Assembly: GCA_963763215.1 (NCBI GenBank)
Contig: CAVXNX010000005.1
Coordinates: 186,001-250,000, forward strand
Length of the DNA: 64,000 nt
Source of the DNA: DASQZK01 sp963763215
Lineage (GTDB): Bacteria; Bacteroidota; Bacteroidia; Bacteroidales; GCA-2748055
Direction: 5' to 3'
Below the pieces are notes generated by a model. The model was not told the origin of the DNA. It made no database searches and was given only the letters and a program-made list of their open reading frames with translations. The position numbers and the translations under genes were made by a program. How positions within the stretch are numbered: the stretch's first letter is position 1; the number at the start of each line of letters is the position of its first letter. Positions 29,496 to 38,673 of the stretch are shown here, piece after piece.

Positions 29496-31059
29496 CTACA
29501 ATTCGCTGTGTTCGGCCTCCCTGATCGTTGTGTCTTTGATGCCGGGGCTGTTTTGCAGGGTAAAGTCCCTGACGCTGTTCAGGATGAAATGCGGGACCGT
29601 TGCCTTTCTTTTCGCCTTGATGTACCGGAAGGTTCCGCCGGTCACATCATCCAGGTAAAATGGCGGCCGTTCATCGTCCGTAATGAAGCTCACCGAGACA
29701 TCGCTCATGGTGAGATTCCGGACATGACGGATGAAAAAACCATACGCCGGGATGGGTCCGAAATTATCCGGTTCCGGATAACTCTTTTCGTCCTCCGGCA
29801 CGCGGGTTCCGGCCATTTTTGCCGTGCCCCCGCCGGTGTACCAGATGTGAACATTTTGCAGGGTAAGATCTTCGATCTCATGACCCGGGGATGCCGCTGA
29901 TGATCGAGGCCGAATGGGTATCCATGGCATTATAGATCATCACATTGCTGATCAGGATCCGTCTGCAGGTGCCGATGGCAAGGCTGTCGGGGGCCCGCAT
30001 CCTGGCGCCAAGGCGGATGAAGAACGGTGAGTTGGTGACATCGCGCATGGTGATGTTGTCGATGGTTACATTTTCCAGGTTAGCCCCGTCGACCGTTTCC
30101 AGGGCCAGTCCGCGGCAATAATCGAAGGTGCAGTTGCTGATGGTGATGTTTTTAAAACCGCCGTTCGATTCCGTGCCGAATTTGATCCGCCCCGTCGCTC
30201 CGTGCCCTTCCGTCCGTTCATCACGTTGTAAGGTCCCGTCGAGGAGGGTCCCTTCAACATAACCGCTGACCTGGCAGTTGGTGATGGTCACGTTCTCCGT
30301 TGAGCGCGGGTAACCCAGGGCAAAGGAACTTTTCAGGCAGATGCCGTCATCACGGGGCGAATTGACCGTGCAGTCGGAGACGTGGACATGGTGGCAGCAA
30401 TCGATATCCATACCGTCACGGTTCGTGTCGATCTTCAGGTTGTCGATGGTAAGGTTGTCGACGCCGGTGGCCAGGATGGCAAACCAGCCGCCATGAAGGA
30501 TGGTGACATCCCGGATGATCACGTTCCGGCAATTCAGCAGGGAAATGGATTTGTTGGCATAGTTCTTTTCTTCGGGCCCCCCGTAGCTCCTGACAAGCCC
30601 TTTTCCCCAGATCATGCCGCTGCCCTTGATGGTGACATCGTGGAGGTTTTCACCCCAGATCAGGCTGTTGTGGAAATGACTGTGGCCGAAGTCCTGATAC
30701 ACGTCATTGACGGACTCTTCGGCGGTATCATACTGTCCGGGCGTATCGGCCGGGAGAGCAACGATCACCGCTCCCTGATCGAGATACAGGGTGATATTGC
30801 TCTTCAGGCGGATCGACCCGGTGAGGTAATTCCCGGCCGGGAAATAGACCGTGCCGCCACCGGCAGCAAAGGCGGAGTCGATCCCTGCGTTGATGGCTTT
30901 TGTGTCGAAGGTCAGCCCGTTGCCCGTGGCACCGTAGTCCCTGACATTAAAGAATGTCGTCCGGGCAGGGTCGCCGGTGGCAGTGACCTTTAGCGGGAGT
31001 CCAATGAAAAGGCAGATCGTTGCGATCGTTAAGAATTTTTCTGAAGTTATTTTCATCAT
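29496..31059 (-). CDS. GH28 polygalacturonase-type enzyme, one frameshift (copy 1)
   Basis: An exported right-handed beta-helix protein of about 520 codons. The pectate-lyase-like start is FFNVRDYGATGNGLTFDTKA. The GH28 catalytic region is DTNRDGMDIDCCHHVHVSDC followed by PRDDGICLKSSF; then comes RIKFGTESNGGF, where fungal enzymes have GHG. Near 29885 the frame changes in a C/G run (GDPNG-like SGIPG continued by HEIEDLTLQNVHIWYTGGG), and the rest of the helix continues to 29496. Likely exo-acting on galacturonic or related uronic-acid linkages, possibly rhamnogalacturonan. It follows the GH27 gene by 16 bases and precedes phoD. Confidence 0.87.
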
Positions 31060-31075
31060 TGATGGGTTTTTATGG

Positions 31076-33142
31076 CTATTTCATTTGATCCGGCTCAGCG
31101 CGGGCCGGTTTTTCGTTTTCCTTTTTTCGTTCGGGTCCCGCAGGAAACATCCTCAATACGATCACCCCGTGGTAGGGGATGACCGTTTTAAAGGGGCCGG
31201 CGGTTTCGCCCAGGTCCTTCTGGCGCCAGGCATCCCGCAGTTTCCAGCGCCCCCGTAGTCCGGCCCCCGCGAAGTCGAAGGTAAAGTTTACCGGCTGTTC
31301 ATCTCCCCACCGGAAATATGACTGTGGTGTTTTGCCGAAGCCGGCCACATTGAATAACCCGGCGGCAAAAGATCCGTCTGCCATGGGTTTGAGCCAGACC
31401 TGGACATCATCGTTGCCCGATACCAGCCGGGCCGGTTTTCCCAGCGGATCCTGGTCGATTTGTAAAATCTCGTCATTGGTCAGCAAACTCCGGGTAAAGT
31501 CATCGAGCTGGTCGATCGGGCAACCGATGATCAACGGTGCGGAGAGCAGGCAGAAAATACTCATGTGCGTGTACTGCTCGTCGGGTGTCAGCCGGGTAGG
31601 ATGAAGGACCGCTCCGGTGGAGATATTCCCGAGAACCATCATGTCAGGATCGTTCCAGTGCCCCGGACCTGCGAAAGGGGCCCATTTGTCGATGGTAAAA
31701 GCTGCGCTGTACAGGCTGATCCAGCTGTCGCGGATATCGCTGCCCGTTCTCCAGAGATTCGCCATTCCCGCCCAGTCGGAGGCAAAGGCAAACGGTGCAG
31801 AGTTCGACAGGCTGTAAACGATATCCCTGTTGCAGGATCTTAGGGCAAGTTCCATTCTTTTGGCTTCCGCCGGCACCCTGATGTGCCAGTCATACTTCAG
31901 AAAGTCAACACCCCAGGCGGCCATTTGTTCCGCATCGTTTTTTTCAAAACTGTATTTGGCGATGTAATGATAGGCCCGGCGGTTCCCGGAGATCACATCG
32001 GTGAAATGCCCGTCGGGGAAGTCGGAGGTGGCACCGGGGAAGCCCTGGTAGGTGCAGATCCAGGGCGTCGAATACACGCCGAACTTCAGTCCGAGGGAAT
32101 GAATATGGCGGATCATTTCGGGGAAACCGGGGAATTTTGCATTGGGCTGGATGGCGTTGTATTTCCCTGCGCGCGGGGCTTCCCACGTGTCGTCGATATT
32201 GATGTACGACCAGCCGTGCCGGATCAGGCCGCTCGTTATTATGGCATCCGCTGAGGCCAGGACCTTTTCCCTGTCGAGCCCTCCCGCCCAGGCGTTCCAG
32301 CCGTTCCACCCCATGGGCGGGGTGAGGGCAAGGGTGTCGCCGATCACAATGGTCATCCTGCCATCGGTCTCTCCCCCGGCGTTCCGGACCTTCAGCCCGA
32401 CGGAGTATGATCCCTTCTTCAGGGCCTGACCTGTGATGATCCCTGTTTCGGGATCGATGGACAGCGAGGCAGGAAGATTTTCCGCGGAGAACGTCAGAGG
32501 CTCTTTTCCGGTGGCGGCCACCCTGAAGAGAAACGGACGCCGGGGCCGGGCACCGTAGGTCCTGGCTGAGTTGATCCGTGGCAGTTCCGGTTCCGGGGGT
32601 GTCAGGATGTATTTTTCACCCCCGGAGGAAACCGTGTAGGGAAGGGCAGGACCGGTCATGGTAAAACGGGCCATGGCCCAATAGCCGGGTTCTCTTTTCC
32701 CGCCTTCCCTGGTGTTGGTGATCAACAGGCCCAGTCTGCCGATCCCCTTCAGGTCGACATCCACCCTTTCGGGTTCATCGCCGGCTTTCATCTCCCGGCT
32801 TTCAAACAGGATCTTCCGGTCACCCACCACGAAGAATTTCAAGGGGTTTGCACCTTCGGGCTGTCCGGCGGGTCCTGCCCATGCACGGAAGCGTGCGGCC
32901 TTGCCGTCGAGATTGAACGGGATCACGCTGATATACCGGATGCCGATGCCCCTTTCGAAAACCCGGTCTCCGATGCGGATCGAATCTTTTCCCGATGGCC
33001 TGGTCACGATCACCGTGGAGATGCCTTCCGAAAAATCCTGGATGTCCAGGTCATCGAGCCATACGGTATGTGAACGGTGACATCCGGAGAGCAGTAAAGC
33101 CCCGAGCAGGAGCATGATGCCGGTTTTCAGTGGTCTTCTCAT
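31076..33142 (-). CDS. NPCBM plus GH27-like alpha-galactosidase, intact copy
   Basis: A 688-residue lipoprotein (signal LLLGALLLSGCHRS). Domains in order: NPCBM/NEW2 carbohydrate-binding (HTVWLDDLDIQDFSEGIS, FFVVGDRKILFESREMK), a putative Ig module (INSARTYGARPRRPFLFRVA), and the GH27 barrel. The barrel carries TPPMGWNGWNAWAG, the nucleophile in DFLKYDWHI, the acid/base region WRTGSDIRDSW and GPGHWNDPDMMVLGN, then a C-terminal beta domain (RWKLRDAWRQKDLGE). Fold and motifs support exo-alpha-galactosidase or a related specificity such as beta-L-arabinopyranosidase. The start ATG overlaps the stop of the upstream unknown gene (33139-33142), so the pair is translationally coupled. A second, broken copy lies at 21322-23377. 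Confidence 0.9.
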   Translation of the reverse strand: MRRPLKTGIMLLLGALLLSGCHRSHTVWLDDLDIQDFSEGISTVIVTRPSGKDSIRIGDRVFERGIGIRYISVIPFNLDGKAARFRAWAGPAGQPEGANPLKFFVVGDRKILFESREMKAGDEPERVDVDLKGIGRLGLLITNTREGGKREPGYWAMARFTMTGPALPYTVSSGGEKYILTPPEPELPRINSARTYGARPRRPFLFRVAATGKEPLTFSAENLPASLSIDPETGIITGQALKKGSYSVGLKVRNAGGETDGRMTIVIGDTLALTPPMGWNGWNAWAGGLDREKVLASADAIITSGLIRHGWSYINIDDTWEAPRAGKYNAIQPNAKFPGFPEMIRHIHSLGLKFGVYSTPWICTYQGFPGATSDFPDGHFTDVISGNRRAYHYIAKYSFEKNDAEQMAAWGVDFLKYDWHIRVPAEAKRMELALRSCNRDIVYSLSNSAPFAFASDWAGMANLWRTGSDIRDSWISLYSAAFTIDKWAPFAGPGHWNDPDMMVLGNISTGAVLHPTRLTPDEQYTHMSIFCLLSAPLIIGCPIDQLDDFTRSLLTNDEILQIDQDPLGKPARLVSGNDDVQVWLKPMADGSFAAGLFNVAGFGKTPQSYFRWGDEQPVNFTFDFAGAGLRGRWKLRDAWRQKDLGETAGPFKTVIPYHGVIVLRMFPAGPERKKENEKPARAEPDQMK

Positions 33143-35307
33143 AGTTTGTTCACCAAAGGTTTTATGCTTTTCGCCGGGTCAGCCAGGATCATGTTTCGTC
33201 CGTCAATGAAAATATCGACGGGTTTTGCAAACCGGAGGACTGGCTCCCCATCCTTTTTCAGATCTTCAAAGCCGTGTGCGGCAAGCTTTCCGATTCCCCC
33301 GTTGTCAGTGGTTTTGATGGCCAGGAGTCCGTGATAATGACCGGACCAGGTCACCCCTCTTTCGGTGAGGGTAAATTCAGCCGGCTTCCCGGTCTGAAGG
33401 GACGGAAGATCGGTGAAGACAACCGATCCGTCTTCATTCCTGCATCCACCGGGAATGGCGTTTTTCACCAGGCCGAGTTTGGGCAGGGCTTCCAGCGAAT
33501 AACCCGTCACGGCGGCTTTCTCAGCGATGCGTTGAAAACGCCGGGAGATATCGCGACCTTCAAAATCATAGCGGGCCTGTCCGTCGATCATGAGTTTCCC
33601 GCCCCGGTTTTCGAAATCTTCAAGGAATTTCAGCTCGCGTTCCTTCGCGTATTGGGGATCCAGGTAAAGGACGGCCTGAAAGGTATGCCCGTTCATGACC
33701 GGCTTTCCGCCGGGGCCGATCACCAGGGTCCCGTTCGCGATCAGGTCGGAAGGCACAACGGCATTGAGATATCCCGCATTCCAGATTTCCAGTGCTTTGT
33801 TTTTCACGCCCATTTTGTCATTGATATCGTAAACGCCCCGCGACGCTTCATCAGGGTACCAGTTTTCGAGAGCCTCGGTGCCAAAGACGATGAGCAGGCC
33901 GATCTCCGGCAGGGAAGGGTTGAAGCGGTTCAGGAGCCGGCTGCAGCATTCAACGGCATTGATCCCGGCGATGGCTTCCGGTCTGAGTAGGTCGAACCGG
34001 TTCTCCCGCAAATCATGCATCGCGTGGTAATGCGTCCGGATACCAAAGGTCAGATCCATGAGGGCTTTCTTCTCGACAGGCGGGAAAATCTTATCGTAAT
34101 ACTGGTTGTACATGGCATTCATCGGGTGCGCCATGGCGATGCCCATCTGGACGGGCGTCGAGGTTTTTTCATCGGTTTGCCCGTATTCCCTGGGTTCTGT
34201 CCACCAGTCGATGCCGTTGGCCCAGATCTCATCGTTGATCAGGCTGTTGTGGTAGGTGCTGTGGATGCCGTTGAAGATCCCTTCACCAAATATTTCTTTC
34301 GACTTCCGGTAGACCGCCCTTTCAACGCGCAGGGCGCCGCCTCGCATGAAATCCATATAGAGGTTGATGGCTTTTATCCGGTCCTCGGGCCTGCCTTCGG
34401 GGGCATACCGGCCATCGAAGAGGACCCTGCCGAGGTCGCAGCCGGTGGCGGCCCTGAACGAGTCGGCCATGGCCGTGGAATACCACCGGCCCCTGAACGG
34501 GTCGGGCGTATCCGGATCAAAGATCCGTTCCACGAATTTGTTCCCGTATTCATCCAGGGCAAAGCCGTCAAAATGCACATCGGCATAGCTTTCCATCGCT
34601 TTGGCAAAACCATCGATCTCCACATTTCCCCACATGCTGCTCTGGCTGCAATACTCCCCGATCATGACGAAGGCGGTCAGGTCTTTCACGCGTTCACCCC
34701 CATCAATGTTCACTGTCACGGTCGATTTGTCGGGAAGTTTGGTAAGACAGGATGAGGTGATGTCCAGGAGGGTTGACGGATCGTAAAAGCCCTCTGCGGT
34801 TTTCCTGAAAGCATAGACGCGGAAAAGGTCCGTTTTCAAAAGACGGGAGGGAAAGCGGATGAATTCGGCCCGGGCCGTCAATGCGGCCCTGCCGGCACTG
34901 TCCAGTTGAACCTCATGACCGGTAATCATCCGTTGCGAAATTTCATCCGTCGTATCGTTGTAATTTCCCCAGAGCTGAAGCCCGATTTTCAACCCGTTTT
35001 TATGCGCTTCATCCACCAGTCGCCTAAAAACCGGATGCATGGTTTTCACGTCATAGAAATCCGCCCCGGCCCTGGCGGTCAGGAAAACGAGGGTATAGGG
35101 GCACTGGTGAATGATCGTATCCAGTTCTTCCATGTACCGGTCATTTTCCAGCAGGTCGGGCGAGATGAACCAGTAACCGATCTCAGGATGGTTAACATTG
35201 CCGATGCGGCCGACCCAGGTCACCTTCACGCTTCCTGCCCGTGTAGCGGCGAGGATCAGCAGGCCCGAAACGAGGCATGCCAGGATAAACAGGATCTGTT
35301 TTTTCAT
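33139..35307 (-). CDS. Unrecognised exported protein, candidate TIM-barrel glycosidase (copy B)
   Basis: A 722-residue intact protein clearly homologous along its whole length to the one at 23374-25566. Shared blocks include NHPEIGYWFISPD, YTLVFLTARAGADFYDVKTM, HKNGLKIGLQLWGN, FDGFALDEYGNK, RWYSTAMADSFRAATGCDLG, GIRTHYHAMHDLRENRFDLL and SRGVYDINDKMGVKNKALE. The signal/anchor segment is at residues 5-20. The conserved Asp-Glu in LDEY within a barrel-like region is a candidate catalytic site. The C-terminal part (VLYLDPQYAKERELKFLEDF, GGKLMIDGQARYDFEG) resembles a class-I-glutaminase-like accessory fold. I do not know a described family for it. Both copies are coupled to NPCBM-GH27 genes, so they probably share a substrate. 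Confidence 0.6.
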   Translation of the reverse strand: MKKQILFILACLVSGLLILAATRAGSVKVTWVGRIGNVNHPEIGYWFISPDLLENDRYMEELDTIIHQCPYTLVFLTARAGADFYDVKTMHPVFRRLVDEAHKNGLKIGLQLWGNYNDTTDEISQRMITGHEVQLDSAGRAALTARAEFIRFPSRLLKTDLFRVYAFRKTAEGFYDPSTLLDITSSCLTKLPDKSTVTVNIDGGERVKDLTAFVMIGEYCSQSSMWGNVEIDGFAKAMESYADVHFDGFALDEYGNKFVERIFDPDTPDPFRGRWYSTAMADSFRAATGCDLGRVLFDGRYAPEGRPEDRIKAINLYMDFMRGGALRVERAVYRKSKEIFGEGIFNGIHSTYHNSLINDEIWANGIDWWTEPREYGQTDEKTSTPVQMGIAMAHPMNAMYNQYYDKIFPPVEKKALMDLTFGIRTHYHAMHDLRENRFDLLRPEAIAGINAVECCSRLLNRFNPSLPEIGLLIVFGTEALENWYPDEASRGVYDINDKMGVKNKALEIWNAGYLNAVVPSDLIANGTLVIGPGGKPVMNGHTFQAVLYLDPQYAKERELKFLEDFENRGGKLMIDGQARYDFEGRDISRRFQRIAEKAAVTGYSLEALPKLGLVKNAIPGGCRNEDGSVVFTDLPSLQTGKPAEFTLTERGVTWSGHYHGLLAIKTTDNGGIGKLAAHGFEDLKKDGEPVLRFAKPVDIFIDGRNMILADPAKSIKPLVNKL

Positions 35308-35453
35308 CTTAAAAAATCATTATCTCCCGGCCGCAACCGCTCTGAATACGCCTGACGCGTATCCATCGCCCGTTGCACCGGTCGTTGTTTCATTGTCCGA
35401 TCGTTTCCACCTTCCTTCCCTCGAAGCCCGGCGTGCTGATGTCACGGGTCCCT

Positions 35454-36942
35454 TCACCCGACACGTGACTGAAAATCGACCGGTGGATTGTTGTTGGCCT
35501 TCGAGATGGTGATCCGGTCGAGATCAAGGTTCCGGACATCATCGAAGACGAAGGCCGGGCGATAGTCCTTTTCTTCTGCTTTCACCGTGATGTTCTTCAT
35601 GGTCAGGCCATCGGCATGCCTGACATAGAATGCCCAGGCAGGCAGTTCGCCAAACATGGAAAATTCGGGATACCCGCTTTCCACTTCCGGGACAGACCGG
35701 AGCCGGTAGACGGGCAGGTAGGCGTAACCCTTGTTACCCCGTCCCGGGTAGGTGATGTGGATATTCTCCAGGACCACGTTCTCAACGTCATGTCCGGGAA
35801 TACCGGTAATGGATGAGGGAAACGGATTGTGGAAGAAATCGAGTTCCGGTCCGCGGATCTCGTAGTTAAGGTCCGGAACGCCGAAGGGCACCTGGACCTG
35901 GATATTCCTGACCACGACATTTTTCAGGTTCCCGACGCTCCCCGCCGGTATTCCGGTGGCCCAGCCGGATGAAAACCGGGTTGCCGGTGTTGACCGCCAC
36001 CACGCTGTCGACGAGGACGTTTTCAAGAATTCCCCCGTCGACCGATTCCAGGGCGACGGCCGACCGGAAGGTGTCGTAGACATAAATATGTTTGATCACG
36101 ATGTTCCTGAAGCCTCCGACGGAGGCTGTGCCGAACTTGATGGCGCTGGCGCTCGACCGGACCGTGCAATTGGCAATGTATATGCTGTCGTCGAGATACC
36201 CTTTAGTTTCCGATTTCAGGCAGATCCCGTCGTCGGCTGAATTGACATAGCAATTGGTGATCCTGACATTGACACAGTCGACGATGTCCATCCCGTCGTT
36301 GTTCCAGTAAGCGTCGCTTTCCACCCTTACCCGGTCGATGACCAGGTTGTGGCACAGGACATACGTCTGGACCCAGGAGGCCGAATTTTTAATCGTTACG
36401 CCGGTCACCTGCGCATTGGTGCATTTGGAGAAAACGATATCCCCCGGCCGTCTTCCCGGCCGTTTCCTTCTCAGGTTATAATATTCCGGAGCCAGTTTAC
36501 CTGCATAGTACAGGCTGTCGATGTTCAGGGCGAGTGTTCGGCCCTGGCCGTCGATGATGCCATCACCCGAAATTTTTACGTCATGTTGATTTTCGGAGAG
36601 GATCAACGCACCGCGATCCTGGTGGTTCGGTTCACCCTTCACCAGGACTTCTTTCATAAAAGGATAATCCATCGGGTCGGTACTTCCCAGGATGACGGCC
36701 CCGGGTGCCAGATGAAGATCCACTCCAGAACGGAGCATGATCGTCCCGGTCAGGAATGTGCCTTCCGGCACTTCGACCACACCTCCGCCATTTGCCGCCG
36801 CCTTATCGATGACCTGCTGTATGATGCCGGTGTTGAGCGTTTTCCCGTCTCCTTTGGCCCCTGAAGCGGCGATGTTGTAAGTCTGTGAATACAGGGGCGC
36901 TGTCAGGGAAAAACACAAAATGAAAAATGGTAGGGTTTTCAT
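35454..36942 (-). CDS. GH28 polygalacturonase-type enzyme, frameshifted (copy 2)
   Basis: An exported beta-helix protein of about 496 codons with a signal peptide (FILCFSLTAPLYSQ) and the opening YNIAASGAKGDGKTLNTGII. Catalytic-region blocks are AYWNNDGMDIVDCVNVRIT and NSADDGICLKSETKGYLDD, then AIKFGTASVGGF and NPVFIRLGHR. Near 35950 the frame changes (GHRNTG continued by GSVGNLKNVVVRNIQVQVPF) and runs to 35454. The C-terminus ends abruptly after NNNPPVDFQS, so a further shift cannot be excluded. It is only distantly similar to copy 1, so it probably has another linkage specificity. It lies upstream of the unknown/GH27 pair in transcription order, 146 bases before copy B. Confidence 0.85.
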
Positions 36943-37001
36943 CGGTTCGGTTTTTATGTTGATGTTATCCCCGGACCCTCCGGCCCGGGTGAGCGTTTCT
37001 T

Positions 37002-38663
37002 TCAGCAGTCAACCTGACCCTCGAAGAAGGGCCAGGAATCGAAGTCCCGGTTGGTCTTCTTCCCGTTGATTTCAAGGATGACCCATTTATCATGGGGTGC
37101 ATGTGTATCGTAAAGGATCACGTCGCCGTCGGGATGATGAAATTCCGTTTTCAGCCTTTCGGCGGAAGGGTTCATTCGCCGGATCGCGGCCATGAACTCC
37201 CCGGGGTCCCCGGGTCCGGACAGGACCATCAGGCCCAGTGCATCTGTTGAATAAACCGCCAGGAGGCCCGGTCCGGGTAACCGGAAAACGTTCCAGCGAC
37301 CCTCGGTGAGGACCGGGGTTGCGGATGCCGGGATATGGACAGGACCGGCTGCGCAGGCGAAGTTGCGGTATACCCCGGTATTGTTCCAGCTCATGAATCC
37401 GGCACCCGGCCCGGCCATGTGGAAGACTTTCCCAAGGTCATGATCGGCGGGATCGGTGAACAGGATAACCGGCCGGGCAATGATCAGCGAATGTTTGCCC
37501 CGGTTGGCGCCGCCGGCGGAAAGGAGATACCCGGCTGAACCGGAATAGATCCCGGGGCAGGAATTCCAGCCATGACCGATTTTGACATAATACGGAAAGG
37601 GCATGCCGAGAGTCCGGTCGATGACACCGTCGGGCGGACGGTAAGGCATGACCGCTGCCCAAAGCGCGTGGTGCATTCCCCTTTTGATGGTGAGGCCGGC
37701 CGACCGGGTATAGAAACCCACCCATGTCCGCATCATGGCCCCGTGGTAATCTTCATCGAGGATGGTATCGGTTGAATGTTCGTAACGTCGCCGCATCGGG
37801 GGGAAGGTGTTGAACCGGAAGCTTCCGCAGGCATATTGCCAGTTCACCCGGTCGAGGATCTTCCTGGAAATTTCACGGATCCTGCTGCTGCCGAAGGCTT
37901 CCAGGTTCAGCAGGGCCGAAAGGGTATAGCCCTGGTAGGGGTTTGAATTGAACTCATAGATCCCGCAGCGGAGAATGTTTTCGAGGTATGCCCCCAGTTT
38001 TTTCTCCATCCCGTTGACGGTGTTGTCATAAGCCGGATCATCGTTTCCGTGAAGCCTCATCCAGCGGTTTTTCAGATACCTCGATCCCTGGGTCATCAAA
38101 ACGTGGTTCTCCGTGTCTTCGATCAGCCCGAGGGAATGGGGGACTTTGTCATCAAAACGGCCGCCTTCTGCCGTTAGCAAAACATCCAGGAGGTGTTCAC
38201 GCGTGGCCGGGTACATCACTTCGGCGCTGTCACCGAAAAAATACAGGATGGGGGTGAGGGCTAACAGGGTGAAGTCGTAATCGCCGCCGGGATTCAGCAA
38301 CCATGAAGAGCCCGTGACGCCATGGGGTTTCATTCCCGCCAGGTGACGGTTTGCTTCTTCGATCCGTTTTCCCGTCAGAAAACAGGCCAGGATGATCCGG
38401 GGTTCCTGCAGTTTTATCTTAGCATGAGATTCCGGGAAAGGCATCGACGACCAGTAATCCAGGATCGCTTCCCTGAGCGGGGACCGGGGATCGGGGGTAT
38501 AGGTCCGTGTATTGTCGGGGACCAGGTTTCCCTGCCGCAGCGGGATGTTTTTCGTCCTCCCCGCTCCGAAGAGGGAATTGGCCATCAGCGCTCCGGTGAC
38601 CAGGATCAACAGGAGGACAATTGCCGGCACGAAACCATATTTTATACGACGTGATCGTGTCAT
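37002..38663 (-). CDS. Unrecognised membrane-anchored protein of the PUL
   Basis: An intact 553-residue protein. One transmembrane/signal segment lies at residues 12-32 (VPAIVLLLILVTGALMAN). The rest is rich in helices with aromatic and acidic patches: GDYDFTLLALTPILYFFGD, LIEDTENHVLMTQGSRYLKN, CGIYEFNSNPYQGYTLSALL and TDTILDEDYHGAMMRTWVGF. A beta-rich C-terminal third follows (HSLIIARPVILFTDPADHDL). Helical toroid plus beta-sandwich is the layout of several polysaccharide lyases and exo-hydrolases, but I cannot assign a family. The position between GH28 and a sulfatase, same strand, supports a role in degrading the same glycan. Conserved Asn-His and Tyr residues in ENHVLM and EFNS would be the first to examine. 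Confidence 0.65.
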   Translation of the reverse strand: MTRSRRIKYGFVPAIVLLLILVTGALMANSLFGAGRTKNIPLRQGNLVPDNTRTYTPDPRSPLREAILDYWSSMPFPESHAKIKLQEPRIILACFLTGKRIEEANRHLAGMKPHGVTGSSWLLNPGGDYDFTLLALTPILYFFGDSAEVMYPATREHLLDVLLTAEGGRFDDKVPHSLGLIEDTENHVLMTQGSRYLKNRWMRLHGNDDPAYDNTVNGMEKKLGAYLENILRCGIYEFNSNPYQGYTLSALLNLEAFGSSRIREISRKILDRVNWQYACGSFRFNTFPPMRRRYEHSTDTILDEDYHGAMMRTWVGFYTRSAGLTIKRGMHHALWAAVMPYRPPDGVIDRTLGMPFPYYVKIGHGWNSCPGIYSGSAGYLLSAGGANRGKHSLIIARPVILFTDPADHDLGKVFHMAGPGAGFMSWNNTGVYRNFACAAGPVHIPASATPVLTEGRWNVFRLPGPGLLAVYSTDALGLMVLSGPGDPGEFMAAIRRMNPSAERLKTEFHHPDGDVILYDTHAPHDKWVILEINGKKTNRDFDSWPFFEGQVDC

Positions 38664-38673
38664 TGCTTCCGTT

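Noticed and set aside
36943..37001. A possible promoter in the short gap between GH28 and the unknown gene
   Set aside because: Only 59 bases, GC-rich, with no recognisable Bacteroidota -33/-7 pattern.
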